A stretch of DNA of 64,000 nt from Amycolatopsis pretoriensis (GTDB lineage: Bacteria > Actinomycetota > Actinomycetes > Mycobacteriales > Pseudonocardiaceae). The notes below the pieces were generated by a model that ran no database searches, was not told the DNA's origin, and was given only the letters and a program-made list of their open reading frames with translations. A program made the translations under genes and the position numbers. Location: positions 62,001 through 126,000 of the forward strand of contig NZ_FNUJ01000009.1 in the NCBI RefSeq assembly GCF_900107925.1, written 5' to 3'. Below are positions 1-8,676 of this stretch, piece by piece (the stretch's first letter is position 1; each line of letters begins with the position of its first letter).

Positions 1-6
1 GCGCCG

Positions 7-1272
7 ATGATCGGGAAAGCGCTCGCGACGGCCGCCGCGCTGACCGCGCCCGCCTGGCTGCCCGCCCGGGTCGTCGCCCTGCGGATGAAGATCTTCGCGC
101 TGGTCAACGGCCAGGACACGGTGACGATCCCGGGGGAGCAGGTCGGCGCCGCGGACTTCAAGCGCGTCTACGCCGACCCGGCGGCGAACGGCCGCAGCCG
201 CGGTGCCGCCCTGTCCGACCTGTTCTGGTACTGGCTCGCGCCCGGCCCCCAGGTGCACCAGGAGCATCTCGAAGCCGGCCCGCGCTACGACGAGGTCGCC
301 AAGTGCACCCGGCACATCCTCGTCCGGTCCAAAAAGGACTCCGAGGAGCTGGCCCGGCGGGTGGCCGCGCACGTCCTCGACGACGTCGGCCCCGGGCTCG
401 TCCGGTTCCGCGACGCGATGATGCCGGTCTGGGCCGAGCTGTACTACGAGCTGGTGTTCGAGGAGCCGTGCCCGCCCGAGGCGCGGGACCTCATCGTCGG
501 GCACGCCGACGACGTCGTCTCGGCGCTGAAGTGCGTGCGGCCGCGCAACATGCGCCGTCGCGCGAAGCTGACGAAGTACCTGCGGCGGCGCCTCGCCGAC
601 ATCCCGCACCCGTTGCCGGAGTCCCTGACCCCGGAGGAGCAGGCCTACTACCTGCAGGGGACGTTCTTCAACACCGCCGTCGTGCAGATGTCCGAGGCGA
701 TGGCACACCTGCTGATGATCATCGCCCAACGGCCCGAAGTCCAACGACGGCTGGCCGAGCACCCGGACGACGACGCCTACCTCGACCGCGTCATCGACGA
801 CGGCCTGCGCGAGTTCCCGCTGTTCGGCATCGCGCACCGGATCTCCACCGCGGACATCGAGCTCGAGCACCTCACGATCCCGGCGGGGACGGTGCTGTGC
901 TTCAGCTACCCGGGTTACGCGGCACAGTCCGGAAAGGACGATTTCGTCCCGTTCGGCGTCGCGCAGAACCGCGCCTGCCCGGCCCGCGGGCTGGCCCCGC
1001 CGACCATGCGCGTCGTGACGCGGGAGGTGCTGCGCCGGTTCAGCCTGGCCACGACGGCCGGGCACACGCGCTCGATCCCCAACCGCGGCCCGGCGCTGCT
1101 CACCCCGCGCGGGGCCCGCACCCGGCGAGCGCCGCTGGTGTGGCTCGCGGTCCGCGACCGCTGGGAAGACGTCTGGCGCAGCTTCGCCCAGCTCGTGTTC
1201 GGCACGTACATGGTCCTCGACGCCCGTCGCCAAGCCTTGTGCACCACCTACTTCGCCGGAGGTAACCGATGA
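7..1272 (+). CDS. Cytochrome P450-like protein, atypical; start may lie upstream of the window
   Basis: The 421-residue product looks like a cytochrome P450 with weak motifs. A heme-loop-like stretch, PFGVAQNRACPARG, puts the candidate heme-ligand cysteine at residue 324. It has one residue more than the usual loop and lacks its usual glycine. The K-helix position reads DGLR (265-268) where P450s normally have ExxR. The I-helix region (about 215-235) has no clear AGxD/ET. About 55 residues follow the P450 core and contain a hydrophobic patch. The reading frame is open to the window edge, so the true start could be upstream. The stop overlaps the next start (ATGA), which suggests one operon with the antiporter. 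No substrate can be assigned, and a non-catalytic P450 relative is possible. Confidence 0.6.
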   Translation: MIGKALATAAALTAPAWLPARVVALRMKIFALVNGQDTVTIPGEQVGAADFKRVYADPAANGRSRGAALSDLFWYWLAPGPQVHQEHLEAGPRYDEVAKCTRHILVRSKKDSEELARRVAAHVLDDVGPGLVRFRDAMMPVWAELYYELVFEEPCPPEARDLIVGHADDVVSALKCVRPRNMRRRAKLTKYLRRRLADIPHPLPESLTPEEQAYYLQGTFFNTAVVQMSEAMAHLLMIIAQRPEVQRRLAEHPDDDAYLDRVIDDGLREFPLFGIAHRISTADIELEHLTIPAGTVLCFSYPGYAAQSGKDDFVPFGVAQNRACPARGLAPPTMRVVTREVLRRFSLATTAGHTRSIPNRGPALLTPRGARTRRAPLVWLAVRDRWEDVWRSFAQLVFGTYMVLDARRQALCTTYFAGGNR

Positions 1273-2549
1273 GCCCGTCCGAGGCGGCACCCACGTTCTT
1301 CCTCGCGGTCGTGGCGATCCTCGTGGTGGTCCGGCTGGTCTGCCTGGTCGCGGTCAAGCTCGGCCAGCCGCCGGTGGTCGGCGAGATGGTCGCCGGGGTG
1401 CTGCTCGGTCCCTCGCTGTTCGGGCTGCTGCTGCCGGACGTCCAGGCGGCGCTGTTCCCGGACGCGATCCGGCCGCTGCTCTACGTCGGCGGCCAGATCG
1501 GCCTGGTCATCTACATGTTCGGCGCCGGCTACGAGTTCAACCTGAACAGCATCAAGCAGTCGCGGAAGTCGGTCGCGGCGATCTCGTCGGCCGGGACGCT
1601 GGTGCCGCTGGCGCTCGGGGTCGGCGTCGCCGTGCTGGGCACGTCGTGGGTCGGCATCGGAAAGGACGGCGTCTCGCTCGTGACGTCGGCCGCGTTCGTC
1701 GGGGTGGCGGTTTCGATCACGGCGTTCCCGATGATGGTCCGGATCATCACCGAACGCGGGATCGGCTCGACGAAGTTCGGGTCGCTGGCGCTGGCCTGCG
1801 GCGCGCTCGACGACGTCCTCGCGTGGTTGCTGCTGGCGGTCGTGCTGGGGATGCACGCCGGATCGCTGGGGCCGATCGCGCTCGCCCTCGGCGGCGGGCT
1901 GCTGTTCGCGCTGCTGGTGTTCATCGTCGGGCGGCGCCTGCTGACCCGGGTGATGGGCAGCGACCGGGTGAGCGTCGACCAGCGGGTGCTCATCACCGCG
2001 ATGACGCTGTTCGCGGCCGCCTGGTTCACCGACACGATCGGCCTGTACGCGGTGTTCGGCGCGTTCACCGTCGGGGTGGCGTTCCCGCGCGGCGCGGCCG
2101 CCGACGCCGTGCTCGCGAAGATCATGCCGATCGGGTCGATCGTGTTCGTTCCGCTCTTCTTCACCTATTCCGGCCTGAACACCCGGTTCGCGCTGCTCGC
2201 CGACCCGAAGCTGCTCGCCTTCGCGCTGCTGACGGTGGCGGTCTCGATCGTCGGCAAGCTCGGTGCGTCCTGGGGCGCGGCCCGGCTGGCGGGGGAGCCG
2301 CAGGCGATCGCCACTCGCGTCGGCGTGCTCGTCAACGCCCGGGGGCTGATGCAGCTGATCGCGCTCAATGTCGGGCTCGCGGCGGGGATCGTCTCGCCGG
2401 CGTTGTTCACGGTGCTGGTGCTCGTCGCGCTGGTCACCACGATCATGACCGCGCCGGTGCTCGCCTGGCTCGACCGGCGCGATGCCCGCAAGGGGAGCAG
2501 CGACCTGGTCCTGACGGCCGAGCCGGTCCCGGCCACCGGGAAAAGTTGA
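1269..2549 (+). CDS. Cation:proton antiporter, CPA2 (KefB/NapA-like) family
   Basis: This is a 426-residue polytopic membrane protein with about 12 hydrophobic segments and no cytoplasmic RCK/TrkA tail. The paired aspartates D181-D182 in GALDDVLAW match the DD ion-binding motif of CPA2 exchangers, which swap Na+ or K+ for H+ across the cytoplasmic membrane. The start overlaps the stop of the P450-like gene by four bases (ATGA), so translation is probably coupled. The length fits the family core. The transported cation cannot be told from sequence. A two-component system follows after 37 bases and may respond to the same stress (inference). Confidence 0.87.
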   Translation: MSPSEAAPTFFLAVVAILVVVRLVCLVAVKLGQPPVVGEMVAGVLLGPSLFGLLLPDVQAALFPDAIRPLLYVGGQIGLVIYMFGAGYEFNLNSIKQSRKSVAAISSAGTLVPLALGVGVAVLGTSWVGIGKDGVSLVTSAAFVGVAVSITAFPMMVRIITERGIGSTKFGSLALACGALDDVLAWLLLAVVLGMHAGSLGPIALALGGGLLFALLVFIVGRRLLTRVMGSDRVSVDQRVLITAMTLFAAAWFTDTIGLYAVFGAFTVGVAFPRGAAADAVLAKIMPIGSIVFVPLFFTYSGLNTRFALLADPKLLAFALLTVAVSIVGKLGASWGAARLAGEPQAIATRVGVLVNARGLMQLIALNVGLAAGIVSPALFTVLVLVALVTTIMTAPVLAWLDRRDARKGSSDLVLTAEPVPATGKS

Positions 2550-2586
2550 TAGTTCAATTTCGGAAAATAACTGCCAGTATGGATGC

Positions 2587-3261
2587 GTGCACGATGGGGC
2601 TGCGAAACCGCGGGTGCTCCTGGTCGAGGACGACCGGGAACTGGCGGGCATGCTCACCGAGCTGCTCGCGGACGAAGGCTACGAAACCGAAGCGGCGTAC
2701 GACGGTCAACGGGGGCTGCACCTCGGGCTCACCGGGCAGTACGACGTGCTCATCATCGACCGCCGGCTCCCGGTGCTGGACGGCCTGGAGCTGCTGCGGC
2801 AGCTGCGGGCCCACGCCGTGACCACGCGCGTGCTGGTGCTCTCGGCGCTGGGCGAGCTCGCCGACCGCGTGGGCGGGCTCGACGCCGGCGCCGACGACTA
2901 CCTAGTCAAGCCGTTCGAGGCCGACGAGCTGCTCGCTCGCCTGCGCGCGCTCGGTCGCCGCGACCTCGAAGGAGCGGAGTCGCTCCCGCTCGGTGCGGCG
3001 GCGCTCGACCTGCTGCGGCACGAGGTCGTGCTGCCGCGCGGGGAGCGGATCACGCTGTCCGGGCGGGAGTTCGAGCTGCTGCGGACGCTGGCGCAGCGGC
3101 CGAAGGCGATCCACCCGCGGGCGGCGCTGCGGACCAACGTCTTCGCCGACTCGACCGGGGAGTCCATTGTGGACACGTACGTCTACTACCTGCGGCGCAA
3201 GCTCGGCCGCGGCGTCGTCCGGACCGTGCACGGCCTCGGCTACCAGATCGGCGCGGTATGA
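2587..3261 (+). CDS. OmpR/PhoB-family response regulator
   Basis: The 224-residue protein has a receiver domain (about 9-120) with acidic residues E14/D15/D16, phospho-acceptor D58 in DVLIIDRRLP and the conserved lysine in LVKPF. A winged-helix DNA-binding domain (about 130-222) follows and ends in the typical YYLRRKLG and VHGLGYQIG elements. The chosen start is GTG at 2587. The stop overlaps the ATG of the histidine kinase, so the two are co-translated partners. The 37 bases before the start are unusually AT-rich for this genome and probably hold a promoter, but no clean -35/-10 pair could be fixed. Confidence 0.92.
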   Translation: MHDGAAKPRVLLVEDDRELAGMLTELLADEGYETEAAYDGQRGLHLGLTGQYDVLIIDRRLPVLDGLELLRQLRAHAVTTRVLVLSALGELADRVGGLDAGADDYLVKPFEADELLARLRALGRRDLEGAESLPLGAAALDLLRHEVVLPRGERITLSGREFELLRTLAQRPKAIHPRAALRTNVFADSTGESIVDTYVYYLRRKLGRGVVRTVHGLGYQIGAV

Positions 3262-4448
3262 AACCCGACCCCGAGGAGCGGGCCCTGCGGCGGGCGCGGT
3301 GGGCGATCACCGCGCAGATCGCCGTGGTCGTGTCGTTGCTGGTGGCCGTCGCGGGCGGGATCGCCTACGCGATCCTGCTGTCCCGCCAGCACGCCGAAGC
3401 CGACCGCACGCTGGCCAGGACGGTCGAGCTGGGCCCGGCCGAGACCCCGCCCGGCTGCGTCTGGCTGTTCACCCCGGCCCTGCACGCACCCGCGGGCCGG
3501 CCACCGGCCGGGATGCCGATCGCGGCGCTGAACGCGACGGTGCCGGCGGCCGGGGACGTCCACACGGAACGGCGTTCGATCGGCGACATGACGTACACGA
3601 TCCGCGTCGAGAACCGCGGCGGCGTCGTCTCGCAGGCATTTTTCGAGGAGCTGTACCAGATCCAGGACCGCTCGTCGCTCGTGTCCGGGCTGGTGGTCGC
3701 CGAGGTGCTCGCCCTGCTGGCCGCTGTGCTCTGCGGGCGGGTGCTGGCGTGCCGGGCGATCCGGCCGCTCGCCGACGCGCTGCGCCGGCAGCGCACGTTC
3801 GTCGCGGACGCGTCCCACGAGCTGCGCGCCCCGCTCACCCGCCTGCACACGCGGGCACAGCTGCTGGCCCGGCGCGCGTCCGGCCGCGACGCGGACGACC
3901 TCGACCAGCTGGTGCGCGGCACGCGGGAGCTCGGCGAAGTCGTCGAGGACCTGCTGCTGTCGGCGCGGGCGTGCGACCGGCAATCGCTGGAGCTGGTGGA
4001 ACTGGGGTCGCTCGCGGAGGAAGCGGTCGAGGCGGAAGCGGTCCGCGCGGGCGAGGGCCGGGTCCGCTTGGCGGTGACGCGCGAGCGGCGGCCGTACGTG
4101 GTCCAGGGCGTCCCGACGGCGTTGCGGCGCGTGCTGTCCGCCTTGCTGGACAACGCGTTGGGCCACACCCCGCCGGGCGGGTCGATCGAGGTGTGGCTGG
4201 GCGTGCCGGACGAAGGACACGTGGAGCTGCGGGTCCGCGACACCGGAGTCGGCTTCCCGGCGGCCGACGCGGACCGCATCTTCGAGCGCTTCGCCCGCGG
4301 CTCGGACGGCGACGGCCGCCGGTTCGGGCTGGGTCTGGCGCTGGTCCGCGAAGTGGTGACGGGCCACGGCGGCACGATCGCGGCGGCGGGCCGTCCCGGC
4401 GCGGGCGCGACGTTCACGCTCCGGCTGCGCCGCGCCGGCTCCGCCTGA
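3258..4448 (+). CDS. Membrane sensor histidine kinase (OmpR-partner type)
   Basis: The 396-residue protein has one transmembrane helix near 16-41, a sensor loop of about 100 residues outside the membrane, and a second helix near 140-162. The H-box FVADASHELRAPLTRL carries the phosphorylated H187. An HATPase domain follows with N-box LLDNALGHTPPGG, G1 box DTGVGFP and G2 box FGLGLAL. No clear HAMP domain is seen; only about 18 residues separate TM2 from the H-box. The ATG overlaps the regulator stop (ATGA), so it is the cognate kinase of the gene before it. The signal sensed is unknown. Its stop abuts the stop of the convergent HEAT-repeat gene with no intergenic base. Confidence 0.9.
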   Translation: MKPDPEERALRRARWAITAQIAVVVSLLVAVAGGIAYAILLSRQHAEADRTLARTVELGPAETPPGCVWLFTPALHAPAGRPPAGMPIAALNATVPAAGDVHTERRSIGDMTYTIRVENRGGVVSQAFFEELYQIQDRSSLVSGLVVAEVLALLAAVLCGRVLACRAIRPLADALRRQRTFVADASHELRAPLTRLHTRAQLLARRASGRDADDLDQLVRGTRELGEVVEDLLLSARACDRQSLELVELGSLAEEAVEAEAVRAGEGRVRLAVTRERRPYVVQGVPTALRRVLSALLDNALGHTPPGGSIEVWLGVPDEGHVELRVRDTGVGFPAADADRIFERFARGSDGDGRRFGLGLALVREVVTGHGGTIAAAGRPGAGATFTLRLRRAGSA

Positions 4449-5696
4449 TCATCGGTACTGCGCGGAACTCAAGAGGAAGCGGATCCAGCGGGCCATCGCG
4501 GGGTCGAGGTCGTCGCAGGCGGCCTCGAGTTCCGCTCGCAGCCGGGCTGTGGGTTTCGTGTACACGCCGATCAGGTGCTGCCGGCAGGCGTGGAGGTCCT
4601 GCTCGGCGTCGGCGCCGAGGTCCGCGTCGGCCAGCAGCGTGAGGTCGGTGTGCAGGCGCACCCAGGTGTCGCGGTCGCGCAGCAGCGCCGCGGCCGCCCG
4701 TCGCGTGTGGACCGGGCGGTCCGCCGCCAGCAGCTCCCGGAGCGTGGCGACCTCGACGAACTTGCCGCGCAGGAACTCCACCACCTGGCGGGTGACCGCG
4801 GGGGAGGGGTCGGTCAGCAGCGGCAGCACCGCGGTCGATTCGGGCGCGATCCGACGCAGTCCGCGGACGGCCGCCCGCCGGATCCGGGGGTGGTCGTGGC
4901 TCAGGGCGCGCTCCAGCCGCTCGGCATCGCCGGCGGTCCCGGTTTCGCCGAGCCCGGCGAGCACGCCGAACGAGTCCGGCAGCGTGCGGTAGTGGGCGGC
5001 CGGGTCGCCGCCCGCCTTGAGCACCAGCGCCTGCGCCATCGACCGCACCGCGGACGTCGGGTCGGCCAGGTACTCCTCGGCCCCGCCGGCCATGGTGAGG
5101 GCGCGCATCCGGACCTTCGGTGCCCCGGCCGCCAGCGCCTCGTCGACGCACTCGCCGCGGTCGAGCAGCGCGGTGCCGGCGATCGCGCGCACGACGAAGT
5201 CCTCGTCGCGCGTCGCGATGTCCAGCAGCCGTTCGCGCGACAGGAGACCGAGCGCTTCGCGGTGAGCCCAGCGGCGGGTTTCCCGGTCTTCGAGCGCCAG
5301 CGCGACGTCGAGCAGCCCGGGCAGGTTTTCGCGCAGCAGCGCGATCATCCAGTCGTCGACCTGCCGACGCCGCAGGACGCCGAGGAGCGGAAGCATCGCG
5401 CGCAGCGACGAATCGTCCAATTTGGACACCGCGGCCCGGCGTGCCGCCGCGCGGACCGGCGCCACCCAGTCGACGCAGCGGATCAGCAGCAGCGGCAACG
5501 CCTCGGGGTCGGAGCTGACCGCGAGCCGGTGGACCGCGGCCTCCCGCAGGTAGCCGTCGCCGGAGCAGGCGGCGACGACCAGCGCTTCCCGCGGGGTGCA
5601 GCGGGTGCCGGCGGGCCAGTACGTCCGCCGGAGTTCCACGTCGAAATCCGCCCACCGCCGCACGTCGCCGGCGATGAGCAGGTCAAGGTCCAACAC
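4449..5696 (-). CDS. HEAT-repeat protein
   Basis: The 415-residue, leucine- and alanine-rich soluble protein is built of repeated helical pairs of about 30 residues. Examples are the stretches near YLREAAVHRLAVSSDPEALP, VAPVRAAARRAAVSKL and HPRIRRAAVRGLRRIAP, where the hydrophobic and Arg/Asp positions recur as in HEAT or armadillo scaffolds. No catalytic motif is visible, so it is probably a protein-binding scaffold. The start is GTG at 5696, since upstream codons do not extend the repeat pattern. It lies 33 bases downstream of hisS on the same strand and converges exactly on the histidine kinase. Its binding partner is unknown. Confidence 0.7.
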   Translation of the reverse strand: MLDLDLLIAGDVRRWADFDVELRRTYWPAGTRCTPREALVVAACSGDGYLREAAVHRLAVSSDPEALPLLLIRCVDWVAPVRAAARRAAVSKLDDSSLRAMLPLLGVLRRRQVDDWMIALLRENLPGLLDVALALEDRETRRWAHREALGLLSRERLLDIATRDEDFVVRAIAGTALLDRGECVDEALAAGAPKVRMRALTMAGGAEEYLADPTSAVRSMAQALVLKAGGDPAAHYRTLPDSFGVLAGLGETGTAGDAERLERALSHDHPRIRRAAVRGLRRIAPESTAVLPLLTDPSPAVTRQVVEFLRGKFVEVATLRELLAADRPVHTRRAAAALLRDRDTWVRLHTDLTLLADADLGADAEQDLHACRQHLIGVYTKPTARLRAELEAACDDLDPAMARWIRFLLSSAQYR

Positions 5697-5729
5697 CCCT
5701 TCAGCGTGCCAGGGGCGTCGAGTGGGTTT

Positions 5730-7019
5730 TCAGCTCAGCAGGGTCTGGACCGCCGCGGGGGCGTCGGCGATCGCGACCGAATTCTGCTCGCGGGTCGCGA
5801 GGCTGCGGACCGTCACGTTCCCGGCCGCCCAGTCCTCCTGGCCGACGATCACCACCGCGACCGCGCCCGCCTTGTCCGCGCGGGTCAGCTCCTTGCCCAG
5901 CTTGCGGTGCTCGATCGGCGTCGACGTCCGCAGGCCGGCGCCGCGCAGGGACGCCGCCACCGAGCGGGCCGCGTCCGAGAGGTCCTCGGTCACCGGGATC
6001 ACCATGACGTCGACCTCGCTGCGCGGGGCCGGGGTCAGGCCGTGCGTGTCGAGGAAGTCGATCAGCGTGACGTCACCCATGCCGAACCCGATGCCCGGGA
6101 TCTGCTGCGGCGTGAACATCGACGCGAGGTCGCTGTAGCGGCCGCCGCCGAACAGCGCCCGGCGGTTCTCCGGTGAGGTGTCGAAGACCTCGAACACGGT
6201 CGACGTGTAGTAAGCCAGCCCGCGCACGATCATCGGCTCGTACTTGACCAGGTCCTTGGCGCCGCTGTCGAGCACCTTCACGAGGTTCGACTGCTCGCGC
6301 ACTTCGGCGGGCAGCTCGTCGAGCAGGGCCTCGCCCATGCCGAGCGTCTCGGCCAGCTTCTCGAACTGCTTGTCCGACAAGCCGATCTCGCCGGCGCTCT
6401 CGGCCAGCTTCTCGCGCGGGTACTTCTCCCACCGGTCGACGAGCGCGAACACCTGGGCCAGGTGGTCTTCGGAGACGCCGGCGACGTCGGTGAGCGCCGA
6501 CGTCAGCAGGTTCCGGTCGTTGACGCGCAGCACGAACATGTCCGGCGTCGCGCCGAGCGCGGCCATCATGTCGTGCACCAGCTCGAAGATCTCGATCTCG
6601 CAGTTGGCGCTGTCCGAGCCGAAGATGTCGGCGTTGATCTGCCAGTGCTCCCGGACGCGGCCGCGCTGCGGCGCCTCGTACCGGTGGCAGTTCGGGTGGC
6701 TGTACCACCGCACCGGGAACGACAGCGACTTCGCGCTCCCGGCGATCATCCGCGCGACCGACGGCGTCATCTCCGGCCGCAGCGCGAGCCGCCGCCCACC
6801 CTTGTCGGTGAGGGTGTAGAGCTGCTTGTCCGCGAGTTCCTGGCCCGACTTCCGCTCGTAGATCTCGGCGGATTCGAGGATCGGGCCGTCGTAGCGGAGG
6901 AAGCCGCGGCGCTCGAGGACGTCGTAGAGATGACCGAACACCTGCGTGCGCACGGACATTTCGGCGGGCAGGAAGTCCCGGGTCCCCTTGTAGGGCGCGG
7001 TCGGCAGGTATTCAGGCAC
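5730..7019 (-). CDS. hisS: Histidine--tRNA ligase
   Basis: The product charges tRNA-His with histidine using ATP. It is a 429-residue class II synthetase with an N-terminal YKGTRDFLP, motif 2 around RWYSHPNCHRYE, the histidine-binding GLAYYTSTVFEVF, and motif 3 in GGGRYSDL and GIGFGMGDV. An anticodon-binding domain covers about 330-429. Length and domain order are normal for HisRS. Motif 2 reads SHPNCHRYEAPQRGRVREHWQINADIFG-like rather than the more usual GPMFRYERPQ type, which suggests a divergent subgroup (inference). The start is GTG at 7019. The small membrane protein gene begins only about 400 bases upstream, with its stop 21 bases before this start. Confidence 0.9.
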   Translation of the reverse strand: MPEYLPTAPYKGTRDFLPAEMSVRTQVFGHLYDVLERRGFLRYDGPILESAEIYERKSGQELADKQLYTLTDKGGRRLALRPEMTPSVARMIAGSAKSLSFPVRWYSHPNCHRYEAPQRGRVREHWQINADIFGSDSANCEIEIFELVHDMMAALGATPDMFVLRVNDRNLLTSALTDVAGVSEDHLAQVFALVDRWEKYPREKLAESAGEIGLSDKQFEKLAETLGMGEALLDELPAEVREQSNLVKVLDSGAKDLVKYEPMIVRGLAYYTSTVFEVFDTSPENRRALFGGGRYSDLASMFTPQQIPGIGFGMGDVTLIDFLDTHGLTPAPRSEVDVMVIPVTEDLSDAARSVAASLRGAGLRTSTPIEHRKLGKELTRADKAGAVAVVIVGQEDWAAGNVTVRSLATREQNSVAIADAPAAVQTLLS

Positions 7020-7040
7020 GTCACCAGCTTAACGACCGGT

Positions 7041-7424
7041 TCAGGCGACCCCGTAGGCGGTGACGAGCACGGCGGCGGCCAGGAGCACGGCGCCGGCGCT
7101 GGTGACGCGCCCGCCGAGCTTGCCCCGGTTCGGGAGCAGGTGCAGGAAGAAGCCGCCGGACTGGGCGAGGATCCCGAAGAGCAGCAGGAAGCAGGTGATC
7201 CAGAGGGTGGTGTCGGAGAGGTCCGTGCGGCTGAGGATCTGGAGGACGACGAGGGCGAGGACGAGCAGCACGCCGGCGTGCGCGTGACCGGCGCGGAACA
7301 TCGCGCGCTGGTGTTCGGTGAGCTTGCGATCTCGCATGACGCCCATGAGGGCGTAGCCGCCGTACATGACGGTGGGCAGCGAGACCAGGGCGATCACGGT
7401 GAAGAGCTGGGTGGGTCCGTGCAT
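7041..7424 (-). CDS. Small four-helix membrane protein, unknown function
   Basis: The 127-residue protein is almost entirely hydrophobic, with four predicted transmembrane helices at about 5-27, 48-66, 73-93 and 104-125. A short basic loop (MRDRKLTEHQRAMFRAGHAHAG) lies between the first two helices, and its histidines could bind metal or protons, though this is speculative. I do not recognise the family. It sits upstream of hisS in the same direction. A strong palindrome fills the spacer of its promoter (separate entry), so a dimeric repressor probably controls it. That repressor is not encoded next to it. Confidence 0.7.
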   Translation of the reverse strand: MHGPTQLFTVIALVSLPTVMYGGYALMGVMRDRKLTEHQRAMFRAGHAHAGVLLVLALVVLQILSRTDLSDTTLWITCFLLLFGILAQSGGFFLHLLPNRGKLGGRVTSAGAVLLAAAVLVTAYGVA

Positions 7425-7455
7425 CGGGGGACTCGTTCTCGGGGTGGTGGAAGCT

Positions 7456-7485
7456 ACGGTAACACTGTTTTAAAACGGTGTCACC
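7456..7485 (-). promoter_or_regulatory. Promoter with embedded palindromic operator for the small membrane protein
   Basis: Read on the minus strand, a -35 like GTGACA (7484-7479), a 17-base spacer and a -10 of TACCGT (7461-7456) precede the start at 7424. The spacer and both flanks form an inverted repeat (7458-7485) whose core is GTTTTAAAAC; 12 of 14 positions per arm match. The low GC of the core stands out in this genome. The layout is what a TetR- or MarR-type repressor needs to block RNA polymerase. The regulator is not adjacent. Confidence 0.7.
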
Positions 7486-7511
7486 AAACTGGGCGTTCCC
7501 CGATCGTGGAC

Positions 7512-8675
7512 TTAGGCGGCGCGGCCCCCGGCCAGCACCAGCAGCGGGTTCCGCAACGCGGCGAGCGAAGCCAGCGGGTCACCCTCGACGACGAGCACAT
7601 CGGCCGCCAAGCCGGCCTCGAGCCGGCCGGTCACCTCAGTCAGCCCCAATCCCGCCGCCGAGTCGCAGGTGGCGATCTCCAAGATCCGCCGCCGCGAAAA
7701 CCCGAGCCACTCGTACAACTCCAACGCCCCCACGGGATCGTCGAACACCGACCCCGGCAAGCCCGCGTCGGTTCCGGCGAGCAGGCGGACGCCGTGCTCC
7801 TCCAGCCACGGCAGCCGCCCGTACATCGCCTGGGCCGTCTCGTCGCCGAGCTTCTCGACGATCATCCGCCAGTTCCGGCTGCTCGTCGAACACGCCGAAA
7901 TCCCGTCGGCGGCCATCTTCGACGCCACCGCGTCCCGCCGGTCGAACGACCGCGGTCCGGTCAGGAAACTGCAGTGCTCCACCGTCGACACCCCGGCCGA
8001 CACCCCCGCCTCGATGGCGTCCGCGCCGTGGGCGTGGGCCGCCACCGGCAACCCGTGCGACGCCGCGTGCGAAACCACCACCGAGAGCTGCCGGGCGTCG
8101 AACTGGGACTCCCACATGTCCGCGCCGCCCTCGGTGATCTGGCCGCCGCTGGCCATCACCTTGATCACGTCCGCGCCCGCTGCCGCGTTTTCGTCGATCA
8201 GCGAGCGGATCGCGGCGTCGGAAGCGACCTCGCCGCCGAAGAAGTGGCAGTGCCCGGCCGGCACCGTGATCGGCGGGCCCGACACCAGCAGCCGCGGCGC
8301 CACCTCGCCCGCGAAGGACTCGCGGACCGCCGCGCCCAGGTGCCCGCGGTCGCCGAGGTCGCGCACCGTCGTCACGCCGCTGCGCAGCATCGACGACAGC
8401 CGAGAACGCGCGTCCGCCACCGAAGTGCCGGCCTGGAAATGGGCCAGCATCTCCCGCGACGCGTCGAAAGCCAGGTGCACGTGGACGTTGAACAACCCCG
8501 CCAACGCCGTGCCGGTGGGGAAGTCGTGCCGGGCGGCGTCCGGCGCGGCCCGCGCCAGCACGTCCGCCCGCGGCCCGGCCGCCACGATCACGCCGTCGCG
8601 GACCAGCACCGCGCCGTCCACCACCGGCGCCGAGGGCCGCGGCAGCACGCGGCCCGCGGTGATCACCGTGTCCAC
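7512..8675 (-). CDS. Metal-dependent amidohydrolase family protein
   Basis: The 387-residue protein has the amidohydrolase (beta/alpha)8 barrel layout. NVHVH carries metal ligands H65 and H67. VIKVMASGG holds the likely carbamylated lysine. HAHG and VEHCSF supply further histidines, and GTDAG the last aspartate. A C-terminal composite beta domain ends in ADVLVVEGDPL. The family hydrolyses cyclic amides, imidazolonepropionate-like rings or X-Pro dipeptides; the substrate here is unknown. The usual DxHxH reads NVHVH. The start (GTG 8675) is one base after the stop of the membrane protein gene before it, so this is the last gene of the XRE/ImmA-like cassette. Confidence 0.85.
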   Translation of the reverse strand: MDTVITAGRVLPRPSAPVVDGAVLVRDGVIVAAGPRADVLARAAPDAARHDFPTGTALAGLFNVHVHLAFDASREMLAHFQAGTSVADARSRLSSMLRSGVTTVRDLGDRGHLGAAVRESFAGEVAPRLLVSGPPITVPAGHCHFFGGEVASDAAIRSLIDENAAAGADVIKVMASGGQITEGGADMWESQFDARQLSVVVSHAASHGLPVAAHAHGADAIEAGVSAGVSTVEHCSFLTGPRSFDRRDAVASKMAADGISACSTSSRNWRMIVEKLGDETAQAMYGRLPWLEEHGVRLLAGTDAGLPGSVFDDPVGALELYEWLGFSRRRILEIATCDSAAGLGLTEVTGRLEAGLAADVLVVEGDPLASLAALRNPLLVLAGGRAA

Positions 8676-8676
8676 G

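Noticed and set aside
1248..2657. 469-codon minus-strand frame rich in Arg, Asp, Gln and His
   Set aside because: It is the antisense shadow of the antiporter gene, with low-complexity composition typical of high-GC antisense frames.
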